Positions 13,401 to 24,400 of a stretch of DNA of 64,000 nt are shown in pieces. The DNA comes from Camellia lanceoleosa (taxonomy: Eukaryota > Streptophyta > Magnoliopsida > Ericales > Theaceae): NCBI GenBank assembly GCA_025200525.1, contig CM045761.1, positions 78,521,551 to 78,585,550 of the forward strand, in the 5' to 3' direction. Below the pieces are notes generated by a model that was not told the origin of the DNA, made no database searches, and saw only the letters and a program-made list of their open reading frames with translations. How positions within the stretch are numbered: the stretch's first letter is position 1; the number at the start of each line of letters is the position of its first letter. Both the position numbers and the translations under genes were made by a program.

Positions 13401-14124
13401 CTGTATGCGATGCATTAGCCACTTAACATGAACTAGGTTACGCATGTTTGCTAACTAGTTTCTTGTTTTGGCACAGAGTACGATGTAAGTATTTACGCTT
13501 TAGCATACCACATGCGTGTGAATGTTGCCATGACAGTATGCTTACCATGCGGCTAAGTGCTTACATGATAAACTATTTGGATGCCTGTGGGTGAAGGTTA
13601 GATTGCCTGAGTTGGAACAACTCATTGAAATCCGTATTTTAGCCTACTGGCGAGTAGCAATTTCAAATCGTTTTCAAAACGAACGGATATGCAATGTTTG
13701 TTTCCAAATTAGGCAATCTAGTCTATACTTGTTTGCTGTGCGCATAACATAGTAATTCTAGGCTAATAACCAGAATAAGAACGCATAAAGTTTTCAAAAA
13801 CGGATATCACGGTTAGTAGAGGCCGGTCTTCGGACCGGGCGAAAGTGCTCATAGTGACCTTCCCGATCATACCCAAGCTCGAGCCAAGACCACTTTGGTG
13901 ATGGCAGACACGTGGCCTTGACCGAGTCGGGGTTTCCTAAATTTCCCATTTTAAAATATTTAGGTGGCGACTCGTGTCCGCAAAGCGATCCATGTTTGGC
14001 ACTACTTTTCAAAAATCTGTTTTCTCAAACGATTTGCCGGATTTGGACTCTTTGGTTTAGATTTAGAACCGACACAAAATCGAGTCCTCGAACTGTTAGA
14101 TGGAAGCCCACGGGCGCGTCTACA
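10424..14124 (+). mobile_element. Solo LTR S2 (C-type Tat/Ogre LTR) inside pol of element A
   Basis: This 3701-bp LTR begins TGTAGACACC, ends GCGTCTACA, and is flanked by AGTAC at 10419-10423 and 14125-14129. It has no internal region, so it is a solo LTR. It carries the GCCGGTCGGCA block (about 10650-10720), a perfect CACGTG palindrome at 10799-10822, TATAAG at 10872-10877, and donor-like CTTCAAGG/GTAAG at 11151. It is close to S1 and C at its 5' half, and its 3' end resembles A. A (TG)n run lies near 12271-12291. ORFs inside are not shared with S1 or C. Confidence 0.96.
10799..10877 (+). promoter_or_regulatory. CACGTG palindrome and TATA box of S2
   Basis: A perfect 24-bp palindrome (core CCATACACGTGTATGG, G-box CACGTG at its centre) spans 10799-10822. 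TATAAG follows at 10872-10877, about 50 bp downstream. The same pair stands in both LTRs of C. The G-box is a known bZIP/bHLH binding core in plants; use here is inferred. Confidence 0.65.
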
Positions 14125-15240
14125 AGTACCCGTATGGAAAGGGAGTAGCCATTGTTTTCAGGAATTCATCGATTTATCCACCTCCGGAGGTATCTACACC
14201 AGTCCTAGAAATTGAGCACGGCATGGAGGACGTGTTTCTGTCAGGTTTTACTTTGGCTGAGGCTCAGGTTGTACAGAATATCATGGCTGTTAATGAGGGA
14301 GTGTACGTCAGTGCTCAATCCGTATATCTCATGAACAAGCTACAACACATCCTCGGGATGGGATTGGGAAGGAGCGGCCGGAAGGGTGTCGCAGCATTGG
14401 CCGAAGTGCCACACAACCCTCATACCTTTGGATTGGGTTATCAGCCCACCAAAGAGGATTGGTTAAGGAAGGGAAAAGAAATGGCTAGAAGAGCCAGAGC
14501 AAAGAAGGCCGGGAAGCCATTTGAGTTGATGCATAGGCCCATTCAGGGCACCCTAAACGGACGCTTTGTCCGGGAGGGGGAAGACTTTCCTTTTTGTGGC
14601 TTCCCGGAGCCATGGCTGAACGCGGAGAAGAAGCCGTACCAGGTTTTGAGATCTTCTTCGACCTACAACTATCCGGGGATGACGTTGCCGAAGAGCAGAC
14701 AGACCCATCAGCTGAGGTTGAGCAGTGCAAGACAATGGACTCCAAGGGCACTGAAGTTGAAATGGGGGTAGCACTGGCGTGTCTACTTTCAGATCCTCCG
14801 ATCGACCATAAGTGCTTGGGGGATAACTTCTCTGTTTCCATTACTGGATATGAAATGGCTGCGAGCCTACCAGCAACTATTTTGGATGCATCTATCGCAC
14901 CCTCTCTCACTTGGCAATACGAGGAGGGATTTTTGTCCAGCAGTACTGGGTCAGGTAGTGAGCTGGAATCTGATTCCACCGAATCTTGTGAGTCGGAATC
15001 AGGTTCTAGCTCGACTGAGTTTGAGTCTGGTAATCTTGGAGATGATAACCCGGATGCCACAGTTTTGTCCAGGTCGTCTTTTTCTTTCTCATTTGAGGCT
15101 GTTGTAACCGAGGAATCGGACGATTTGGATGTGCTTAATGAGAATCAAATAGTTGTGGTTTCTGAGTACTTTTCTGTGCCTTTAATTTATTGCATAAACT
15201 CAGACTTTCAAAATTTTGATGAAAACGACGAGGAAGAAAT
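14125..15240 (+). pseudogene. pol: Element A pol spacer between protease and RT, with glycine-rich motif
   Basis: This segment continues the polyprotein after the S2 excision point (YPYGKGVAIVF). A glycine-patterned stretch (GMGLGRSGRKGV ... TFGLGYQPTKED, about 14355-14460) resembles the G-patch-like segment of Tat/Ogre polyproteins. A basic run (MARRARAKKAGK) follows. The reading frame changes between about 14594 and 14771. The rest is acidic and serine-rich (SESESGSSS-like, about 14940-15030), with no recognised fold. In Ogre an intron has been reported between protease and RT, so part of this may be spliced out. I could not choose splice sites. Confidence 0.7.
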
Positions 15241-16254
15241 TCCTTCAGTTTTGCAACGCTTAATCAAGCAGGAGCAGGAGAGATTTGTTAAACCTCTAAT
15301 GGATGAAATCACTACCGTGAATATTGGTACTGAGGAGGACCCGTGGCTGGTCCAGATCAGGTCCACGTTGTCTTCGGAGGAACGCAAGCGCTTAGTCACT
15401 TTATTAAAAGATTTCAAAGATGTTTTCGCGTGGTCCTACGAAGACATGCCTTGGATTGATCCTGAGATTGTACAACACCGGATCCCTCTTGTCCCCGAGG
15501 CCCGACCTGTCAAGTAGAAGCTCAGGAGGATCCGTCCGAACTGGGCTCTCAAGATTAAGGAAGAGGTCACCAAACAAATCGACGCAGGCTTCCTGCTGGT
15601 ATCCGAATACCCGAAAAGATGGCCAACATCGTTCCAGTACCGAAGAAGGATGGCAGAATCCGAGTATGCGTAGATTTCAGGGATTTGAACAGAGCTAGTC
15701 CGAAGGACGACTTTCCCTTGCCGCATATCGACGAGATAGTGGACTTCACAGCAGGGCATGCTTTGCTCTCATTCATGGATGGCTTCTCAAGATACAATCA
15801 GATAGTGATGGCACCAGAAGACCGGGAAAAGACTGCATTCACCACCTCGTGGGGGACATACTGCTATAGAGTAATGCCGTTTGGGTTGAAGAATGCTGGA
15901 GCTACTTATTAACGGGCCGCGACCACGATATTGCACGATATGATCCACAAAGAGGTTGAGGTGTACGTGGACGACATGATTGTCAAGTCCAAAGAAAGAG
16001 AGGGCCACTACACCGCTTTGTAAAAGTTCTTTCAAAGGATCAGAGAATTCCGGTTGCGGCTGAATCCTCAAAAATGTACGTTTGGTGTTACAGCGGGAAA
16101 AATGCTGGGGTTTCTAATTACACAGAGAGGTATCGAAGTCGACCTTTCCAAAATCAAAGCCATCCTAGAAATGCCCCCACCAACGACTGAAAAGAAGGTG
16201 CGAGGCTTTCTGGGTAAAGTGTAATTCATAAGACGATTTATCTCAAAATTAACC
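15241..16254 (+). pseudogene. pol: Element A reverse transcriptase, decayed
   Basis: This is a Ty3/gypsy reverse transcriptase that would copy element RNA into cDNA. Visible blocks, in order: a conserved lead-in with DPWLVQI and FAWSYEDMPWIDP (15340-15460), VPKKDGRIRVCVDFRDLNRASPKDDFPLPHID in the 15640-15735 stretch, FMDGFS with the first catalytic Asp (15772-15789), MPFGLKNAGATY, and the active-site YVDD at 15964-15975. Breaks: TAG at 15515, a frameshift near 15612, and stops at 15910 (TAA), 16021 (TAA) and 16222 (TAA). It cannot be translated as one protein. The lead-in survives as a relic in B and C, the rest does not. Confidence 0.93.
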
Positions 16255-16674
16255 TTGACTTGTGAACCACTTTTTGGTCTCCTGAAGAAAAGAAAGAAAT
16301 TTCAATGGGACGGCCGATGCCAAGCTGCTTTTGAACAGATCAAGGAATACTTACAGAACTCGCCCGTGTTGTCACCACCAGAACCGGGAAAACCATTGAT
16401 ATTGTATCTATCAGTGACTGAGACTACGATGGGCTATATGCTAGCACAAGAATCAGAGGACAAGGTGGAGAAAGCCATCTACTATCTGAGCAAGAAGATG
16501 CTAGAATATGAGACTCGCTACACACCTTTGGAGAAGGCTTGCCTAGCTTTGGTATGGGCTACCAGGAAACTGCGGCACTACCTGTTAGCTCACTTCGTAA
16601 TGTTGGTTTCATGACTCGACCCCATCAAATATCTTTTCAAGAAACCAGCACTTACGGGTAGGCTAGCTCGTTGG
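16255..16674 (+). pseudogene. pol: Element A first RNase H domain
   Basis: This is the RNase H that follows RT directly in Ty3/gypsy elements and degrades RNA in the RNA-DNA hybrid. Recognisable are WDGRCQAAFEQIK, ILYLSVTETTMGYML, YYLSKKMLEYETRYTPLEK and ALVWATRKLRHYL. In Tat-type elements this copy has lost canonical catalytic residues and acts as a connection-like domain. Here the family's first Asp position reads LYLSVTE. A TGA at 16612-16614 interrupts it. Confidence 0.85.
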
Positions 16675-17322
16675 TTGCTTTTGCTCTCCGAATTCGATCT
16701 GAAGTATGTAACGCGCAAGTCAGTCAAGGGAAGAGCAATAGCAGAATTCTTAGCCGACCATCCAGTGGAAGGGGGTGAAGCAGTCGAGTACTTATTCCCG
16801 GATGAGGCCATTCTGCATATCGACGATGAAACTTGGACGATGTACTTTGACGGAGCGTCAAATCAATATGGGTATGGGATAGGAGTGTTGTTGATAGCAC
16901 CTGACAAGTCCCGTATCCCTCTAGCATTCAAACTCTGGTTCAAAGTATCGAACAACGAAGCAGAATATGAGGCATGCATTGCCGGTCTAGAAGTAGCCCT
17001 AGAACTAGGGGCAAGACGGTTAGACGTCATCGGGGACTCGAACCTGGTTGTGTGTCAAGCAAAAGGAGATTGGAAAGTCAAAGAAGAAAAGATGATGATG
17101 TATCACCAGACCTTGGATCTGTTAATTCCTCGGTTTGAGAAGCTAAACTTTGGTCATCTACTACGAGAGAACAACAGGTTCGCAGATTCTTTAGCAACTC
17201 TATCTTCCATGATAGACATCCCATTCGAAGTCCGGATGCGTCCAGTCATCATTGACCAGAAATTTGTGCCAGCCTATGAGTCGATTGCTGTTATAGATGA
17301 AGTTCAGGACGAAAACCCCTAG
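16675..17322 (+). pseudogene. pol: Element A second (archaeal-type) RNase H domain
   Basis: This is a second RNase H, as described for the Tat/Ogre clade. It opens with WTMYFDGASNQYGYGIGVLL (first Asp, near 16840), then has NNEAEYEACIAGL (Glu), GDSNLVVCQAKGDW (Asp) and RENNRFADSLATL (last Asp near 17180), so the DEDD set is present. The 648-base frame is open and ends at a TAG at 17320-17322, where the polyprotein should continue. This domain looks catalytically intact, but it sits in a broken polyprotein. Confidence 0.9.
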
Positions 17323-18561
17323 TATTATGACATTTGGAATTTCTTGAAGAAGGAAGCATACCCGCCAGGGGTAAATACCAAGGATAAAAGGCAATCAGAA
17401 GAATGACGTTCAGTTCATCATCTGTGGGGGTAAGCTGTATAAGAGAGGCCATCTGGGAATGCATAAGTTGTGTGTCGATACCGAAGAATCAAAGCGTCTA
17501 ATGGAAGCTATCCATGGAGGAGAATGCGATGCGCATATGAATGGAGTAATGCTGGCGCGGAAGATTTTCAGACAGGGTTACTACTGGTCCACCATGGAGG
17601 AGGACTGTATCGGTTTTGTTCGACGATGCCACAAGTGTCAAATTCATGCAAATCGCATGAACATTCCGCCGTCAAAGCTGTACAATATGACTTCGCCATG
17701 GCCATTTTCAGTCTAGGGAATTGATGTGATCGGGGCTGTCACTCCAAAGGGGTCGAATGGGCATGAGTTCATACTGGTTGCGATAGATTATTTCACGAAG
17801 TGGGTTGAGGCCCAATCTTATGTGGTGTTGAAGGCTTTCCATGTTGCAGAGTTTATCAGAAACAACATCATCTGTCGCTACGGAGTCCCAAATGAGATAA
17901 TTTCAGATAACGGTTCCCACTTCAAGAAGGAAGTGATTGACTTGTTGGAAAAATACAACGTGGCTTTTCATAAGTCATCTACCTATCGGCCGCAAACCAA
18001 TGGAGCAATTGAGGTTGCCAACAAGAACATCAAGCACATATTGCAAAAGATGGTGGAAACCTACCAGGACTAGCCAGATAAGCTGTCGTTTGCTCTGTGG
18101 GGCTATCGGACTTCAATCAGAACTTCTACTGGGGCGACTCCGTATTCATTGGTTTATGGGATGGAGGCCGTTCTGCCTATCGAGATTGAGGTCTCGTCAC
18201 TGCGAGTATTGGCTGAGTGCCAAATAGCCGAAGCAGATTGGCAGCAGAGTAGGTTTGAGGAACTCATACTCTTTGATGAAAGAAGACTGAAGGCATTGTA
18301 CATGTTCAAGGTTACTAGTGCAGAATTGCCCGGGCTTTCAACAAAAAAGTTAAGTCCAGGAATCTAAAAGAAGGAGATTTGGTGCTCAAAGACAACCAAG
18401 CTCCCATCCACGACCCAAGGGGTAAGTTCAGACCCAATTGGAGTGGTCCCTACATCATCAAGGCTATCTAGTTAGGTGGGGCTGTGGTTCTGATGGATCT
18501 AGATGGCTTAGAGTTCTCACAACCGATCAATATGGACAAGCTAAAGAAATATTACCCTTGA
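17323..18561 (+). pseudogene. pol: Element A integrase, decayed, and end of pol
   Basis: This integrase would join cDNA ends to chromosomal DNA. The H2C2 zinc finger has its His pair near 17510-17540 (IHGGECDAHMNG) and CHKCQIH near 17630. The catalytic core has Asp in GIDVIG (17720s), Asp in ISDNGSHF (17900s) and Glu in NGAIEVANKN (18000s). A C-terminal SH3-like tail contains GKFRPNWSGPYIIK (18420s), and pol ends at a TGA at 18559-18561. No chromodomain is seen, as expected for Tat. Breaks: frameshift near 17395, TAG at 17714, TAG at 18071, frameshift near 18305, TAG at 18469. Confidence 0.92.
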
Positions 18562-19201
18562 GAGGCTCGCTAGGCCAAAAACTCGAAAGGGCGACCTAGG
18601 CAAAACTCAGAGCACAAAAAATTTGAAACTACAAAAATTGAGCTCGCAAGGTTGAAAACCCGCAAAGAGTGGCCTTGGCAAAAGTTAGAGCGTAAAAGGA
18701 GAGTGAAAATACCCGAGTGAACCCGAGCCTGAACTACGTAAGGCTTGATTCCCATCTTTGGGATACGTAGGCAACTTCATCCTGGAGTTCAACCATAAAC
18801 TTTTCCCCCGATCAACTTTGTCCATTTTGATCATCTCAGTCATCTTTGCCCATCAACATTCATTGAGATCTTCGATGCAGTGCTTTTTAGACTAGGGGCA
18901 ACTTTCCATTGCCATGAAGTGCCGCGGTGCTATTCAGACTAGGGGCAACTTTTCAGTTGCAGGAATCCGGGGATGTGCATCTCAATGACAGATCTCAGGC
19001 GTGTCCAGTTCTGATCCATATCGAAAATGGTTTTGAAAATTTTTAATAAAAGTTGACTTTGTTCAAATTAATCTTTTTACAACTAAGACCATTTTTGGAC
19101 CAAAGTGAAAAATTTTCAGTAACCATAACTTTCAATTTCATTGATTTCAAAACAGAGTTCTCCTGCTCTTACATATGAATTGAAGTTGCTTTTTATTGCA
19201 T
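18562..19201. other. Spacer between convergent sense pol and antisense DUF7745 gene of A
   Basis: This is non-coding. It contains the motif TTGATTCCCATCTTTGGGATACG region near 18745-18770 (inverted TCCCA/TGGGA) and two hairpins, GGCAACTTTCCATTGCC at 18897-18913 and GCAACTTTTCAGTTGC at 18945-18960. The same order recurs in C (34380-34803) and B (56490-56775). It lies where sense and antisense transcripts meet tail to tail, so roles in termination, processing or packaging are possible. None is shown. Confidence 0.7.
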
Positions 19202-19501
19202 TCATAGAGAAAACTTGAAAGTACTGGTAAAACAAGAAATTCGGGGCATAGATAAGTCAGGTGTCCCTGCGCCCCCTCCCAGAGCTGGTCGAAGCCTTTG
19301 ATGCCAAGCTGGGTCCAATCTGCGCCTCTTCGTTGAGCCAATCCAAGCACTCGTCAGACAAAGTGCAGCTGAAAGTGGGAGCGGAGGCCAGGAACTCTCT
19401 AGTTCTTCATACTGTGGCATACCGGGCAAGCTGTGCACCTCAAACCGGGAAGCAGCCGGGTACTCAATCCCCTCTGGTGGGCAAGTCTGATCATGACCGA
19501 A

Positions 19502-20543
19502 CTAGCGTAAGAACCGGAACGGAAAATAGAACACACAGTGGGTTAGACCAATCAACTGAATCCCGATCAGCCGGGACATGCTGTAACTCATTGCCGGGAG
19601 ATTGAGCCAAGGGCAGCGCCAAGCAATGCGATCTACAAACAAATTGCACATCCAGTCGAACCACCACCCCTCATTAGGTGCATCGACTAGGCGTTGTCGA
19701 AAAGAGTAGCCGCGAGCTGAGTAGGTAGGGCAAGAGTCCACAACTTGCAGTTTATCCATCAACCATACCTGGGGAGGGATGAAAAATGAGAGAATAAAGA
19801 ATAGAGAGATGTACGATGAAAGAAAAGTAAGACAAGGGTATTGTGAGAAAAACCGAGCCTGAGGGCCGAGTGACGTGAGCAATACATATGTGAGTTTGGG
19901 TGGGAAATATTACCTGCAGCAGTAGTGGGCTTCCAGCGAATCTGGTCGTCTCCCGGCGATAGAAAGCATCTAAGCCCATCAGTGTCTCGGCCAAAGTCAT
20001 GGCGATGCAGCTCTTTCCTTCCTTCAATCCTTGAGCAACTTCAATCAGACGGATGCTAGATCCACTGAAGCCTGGGGCAAGCAGAAAGTAAGATAGCATG
20101 CACAAGCAAAGGGCGTGTTGCCGAAAACCTTGCCAATGATGGTTGTCGCGGTCACCGGCGTCAGAAAAATGATGAATCAAGCCAAGGATGTCCAGTTCCC
20201 CATTGCAGATCAGAGACCGAGCATCATGCAGGGTGAGTCCACACATCCGCCCTAAAGCTTGGGTGTGACCGAAGCGAAACTGAGGCAAAATTTCTTCATG
20301 GCGGTCGGATTCCATCAAAACTTGAAAATCTTCGAAAGTCGGACATACCTCTTGCCCGCTGAAGCTAAAGACATGTGTTACCGGGTTCCAAAACCTCGCC
20401 GCGGCATGAAGGAAGGGAAGGTGCAGCAGAGTACGGCTCAAGGTGAATAGTGCATTCAAGCCGAAACCCCGGAAGTTCAACTTTTCCGAGCCATCTAGAG
20501 AAGCGATCCAAGCTGTGAGATTTTCGATGAGAAACGGCTCCAT
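19502..20543 (-). CDS. Antisense DUF7745-type gene of element A (two exons)
   Basis: This encodes a protein resembling plant DUF7745 (PMD-like) proteins, which are common in genomes rich in Tat/Ogre elements. The molecular function is unknown. Exon 1 (20543-19914) has FWNPVTHVFSFSGQEVCPTF and GFRQHALCLCMLSYFLL. Exon 2 starts at 19768. The 145-bp intron (19913-19769) has CAG/GTAATA and CCCCAG borders on the minus strand and joins LLLQ to VWLMDKL in phase 0, which is the usual family sequence. The product is 298 aa to the TAG at 19502. The same frame continues open to 19202, so the ancestral protein was probably longer. A promoter-like block lies upstream. Exon 1 has no internal stop. Confidence 0.78.
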
Positions 20544-20590
20544 TTTGGTGCAAAACTGAGGTGAAATGAATCAACCACGAAGCTAGAGCT

Positions 20591-20745
20591 TTTAAAGAGG
20601 ATAAGACACTGTTCGGGGGACACGTGTCAAAAATTTGGTGGTTGCTGGGCTAAGTGGCCGGCCGGCCACCTTTTCTGGCAGGCCGGCCACCCAGCTCCTC
20701 TCCAACACAAAAAACTGGCCGGCCAGTTCCCAAAGGTGGCCGGCC
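20591..20745 (-). promoter_or_regulatory. Predicted promoter of the antisense DUF7745 gene
   Basis: On the minus strand the order is a GGCCGGCC-rich block (20745-20650), the palindrome GACACGTGTC (20628-20619), a TTTAAA box (20596-20591), then ATG at 20543. The GC block is very similar to one upstream of the PMD gene (26041-26110) and resembles the block in the A/B-type LTR. Placement fits a promoter; activity is inferred. Confidence 0.6.
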
Positions 20746-21406
20746 ATGCTCCAATATGTGTCTTTGGTACTGTTTTACCCTCTGGAAGGGAGTTCCTAGC
20801 ATTTCCATGCATCGAAAGTGTCGAAGGCCTCCATTTCCCTCAGTTTCGAATGCGTTCCGTCACCCAGATCGTCCGAAATGCACTGCGTTTATAGAATTGT
20901 CGTTGAGCCTTACTTATCGAGTTGTTGTCTTGCTTATCGAGTTGTTGTTTTGCTTATCGAGTTGTTAAGTTTGTCGAGCTGTCAAGTCTTGTACATTGAG
21001 TTGTTACTTTTTGTTTAAACCGATTGTGTTGTGTTTTTCCTATTTAGTTGTCAACTTTGTTGTGTTTTGCTTATCGAGTTTTAAACTTGCTAAGATTCTG
21101 TTATTGTCTTGGTGAGTTAAGTTGTTTAGTTTGTTGTGTCGGTTCACTACCTGGCTTGGCAAATGCACAATGCACATATCCATTCAATCTCATTTTGGTG
21201 CAAAAAGATGCGATGCGATACGATGCTAAAAACATAAAACACAACACTTTTTCAAAAGCTATTTCATTCCATCATCATCTCTTTGTTACAACATTTTACA
21301 ATAAGGGTGCAAGTTTTACAGAAAATAAAACCGCCTAACAATGTACAATGTGCTATAACTACTAGCAAAATGGTAAATAAAACAGGGAACAGCCGTATCA
21401 ATGCTC
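20746..21406. other. Spacer between antisense genes of A, with T-rich 20-bp repeats
   Basis: No gene is seen. Positions 20895-21080 hold degenerate tandem units around CTTATCGAGTTGTTGT (on plus). Comparable GAGTCAGTCTTGTTGT-type runs occur in C (33215-33310) and B (55235-55340). The part next to 21406 would be the 3' UTR of the PMD gene. Confidence 0.55.
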
Positions 21407-24400
21407 TCAAGAGCAAGAATAAGAGGCCCTCTTCATCCTCTTCTGCGAAGCAGCCTCGGCACCACTGGCACTATCCGAGTCGGAGCTGTCGCCCTCAGGA
21501 TCCTCCTCGGCCCCACCTCCACTCCCGGAACCAGGGTCAGAACCTTCATCCCTGTCAGCAGATGTATCTGACTGATGATCAGCAACCTCCTCTTCCTCAC
21601 TGGCCTCCTCCTGAATGAGGTGCACTCTGCGTCTGTGAGACAGCTCTCCTCTCCCAGCCCCTCGAGAAGGCCTAGATGGCCCAGCTCCTCGAGAAGGCCT
21701 CAATGGCCCAGCTCCTCGGGGAGGCCCGGATGGCCCGGCCTGTGACTGAGCATACACCGGAGGCATCTGAAAATGAAAAATGCAGTTTGAATACGTCAAC
21801 CAAAACATATATATCAGATACATGTGCAAGCAAACTACGCAGAGTGGATGTACACAGGAATGATGCATGAATGTAGTGTGTGTCAGATGTGCTCTACACA
21901 GGCAGCCTATCAATGCAGTAAAATGTTCAAAATCAGCATGTTATTAGAAGCACGATAAATGCCAGAAAGCTAAAGGGTACCTGAAAACCCATGATGGACA
22001 ACTGCGCCTCTCTCCGCAGGACCATCCCCTCAAATGAGGCAACCATCTCGAGCACCTCATCCATGTACTCGACCGGAGGCTGCCGATGCAAAGGCAAGAA
22101 TATCAGTAAAGGAATAAATGTCCAAGTATCTGAACAATGAATCAAAGCTGTAAAGCATACTGGGGGTGAGTCGGGGTCTCTGATGTATCGGTGGCCAGGC
22201 ATCGGAGGCTCTATCGGGATCAGAATCAGAGAGGTAGTCCCATATTGCCACCCCATCAGCTCAGTCGACATATCTGGCCATCCAGGATGAGGATAAGTCG
22301 GAGGAATTGGGGGGACCAATCCACCCCCACCCCTAGATGTATGAGCCCTGCTAGTGAAAGGGGCATCTGCAGTATGAGCCCGGCTCGATGATGGCATACC
22401 AGCAGACCTCATCGTCGGAGTACGAACCCCCGTCAGTGGAGGCATCAGATATGTGTGACGATAAGTCGCGTAATCCCCCTGCTCCAGATAAAGAAGCGCA
22501 TCAGTGCCCAACCTAGCGTCAATCACACCCTAGGTTGGGAGCCTATCGCCGATCGCATAAGTTTGGGGGTTTGAAGGAGGGTCCTGAGAGGCGTAGCCCC
22601 ACACGTGGCGCAAGAAGCGATCACCCAAAAACCAAGCCCTACCAACTGGCCCCTCAAGCAGGATCCTATACCGGGAGATACCCCATCCTCCGGCAAACCG
22701 GAATCGGAGATCTCTACCAAAAGGCGCCCAGGGCTGCCATGTGATCTGCGGGTAATCAATGCATAAGCTGATTAGAGATTGCAAAAATGTAAGATTGGAA
22801 ACATGAAGAACTGAGAGTTCTGAAATACCTCCGATGACCGCACTGTGTCAAAATATTGCCGCAAATAAGGAAGAGACTCTCGAGGTCTCGACCGGTACTG
22901 GCCTTCAAATACGAGCGAATATGGAATCGTGAGGGGCACCTCCACCATAAGCTCTGGGGCTAATACCGGGAAGTATGCGTAGACCCACAACTGTGAGAAA
23001 CAGAGCGGTAGCCATCAGAATACAGGATGCTGAATGCAGAATGTAAATACAATGTGCTGAGAGCAAGGTGCAAAGTACAGAATGTAAAGTGCGTCGTGTG
23101 TGCAATGTACAAATAATGAAAAGTAGAAATGTAAAGGGCAGAAAGTACCTCCCAGGCTCTCCAATAGCCGCCGAGTATGTTCCCCCGTTTGCGGGAAGTC
23201 GCACTCATATAACAGTAGAGAGTGGCCAGGCTGGCACCGCCCCAATCATACCGGCTAACCTGTGAAAGATCCACTAGGCGCTCGTGAAAAAGAGCCCAGT
23301 GTTCCTATCGGCAAGCAGTGGTGCCGAAGAGGAACATCAAGAATCCGCGAGTATACTGTGCCACCTCCTCGGAAGTCTCAGGCTCCATCTCCACCCTCCT
23401 GAAGTGGGAAGAGAACAAGGTGTATCGGACTCTGCCTGAAGATCTATCCACTGGAGGGCGAGCTCCCAATAAATATGTCCAGGCGGCCTCCCACTCGCCC
23501 ATGTCCTCATCATATGGGATGGCCCAACCTCCCACATCGAGGCCTGTCAGTGCGGCAAAGTCGAAAGGGGTCATGGTTATGTCCCCAGTGGCAGAGAAAT
23601 GAAAGGAGTTAGTGGTGTCCCACCATCTCTCTACCAAAGCGCCCATCGCTGTCTCGCGCTAGCGGGAAAAAAGATCCCCAACGCAGAAGGTCAACGGTGT
23701 CTGCTGGGCGGCGCAAGAAGATCCGAAAGGTGTCCCGCCACATCAACCGTCTCGGATAGCCTTGAGAGCTCGGCATACCACTCTCTCGCCATGTGAGCCA
23801 TATCCCATGACAACCGCGGAAGTCACACATTCGGGATAAGCACATGTATTCGATTTGAGAATGAAATGTATAAGGCGTGTGCAAATGAAATGTATGAGCT
23901 GTGCAAAGTTGAATCGAAAATTAGAATCAAGAACAGCGTGAGGAGAATTCAAAACTTCAGTGTGTGTTCAACATCAAAGTTTGGGCTGCGCGTCCTACTC
24001 TCAATCGATTGTGTCTTTGCGTGTTCACCTCAACAATGGTAATTGCGTTGAAAATCGAGTTTGAAGTGCGTGTTACGCTCTCAATCGGTGTGTCTGCGTG
24101 TTCACCTTAACAATGGGTGTGTGTTGAAAAATTAGAGTTTGATCAAGGCGTTCTACTCTCAATCGGTGTGTCTTGCGTGTTCACCTCAACAATGGGCTTT
24201 GTGTTGAGAAAATTAGAGTTTGAAATTTTGTTCTACTCAATCGATGTGTCGCGTGTTCACCTCAACAATGGGCTGTGTGTTCAGAAAATTAGAGTTTGGG
24301 CTGCGTGTTCTACTCTCAATCAGTGTGTGCTACGTGTTCACCTCAACAATGGGCTGTGTGTTCAAAAAATTAGAGTTTGGGCTGCGTGTTCTACTCTCAA

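Noticed and set aside
20640..20750. GGCCGGCC-rich stretch as a cloning-site or vector contamination
   Set aside because: Similar but unequal blocks occur at several places with conserved position relative to predicted promoters, embedded in plant repeat sequence.
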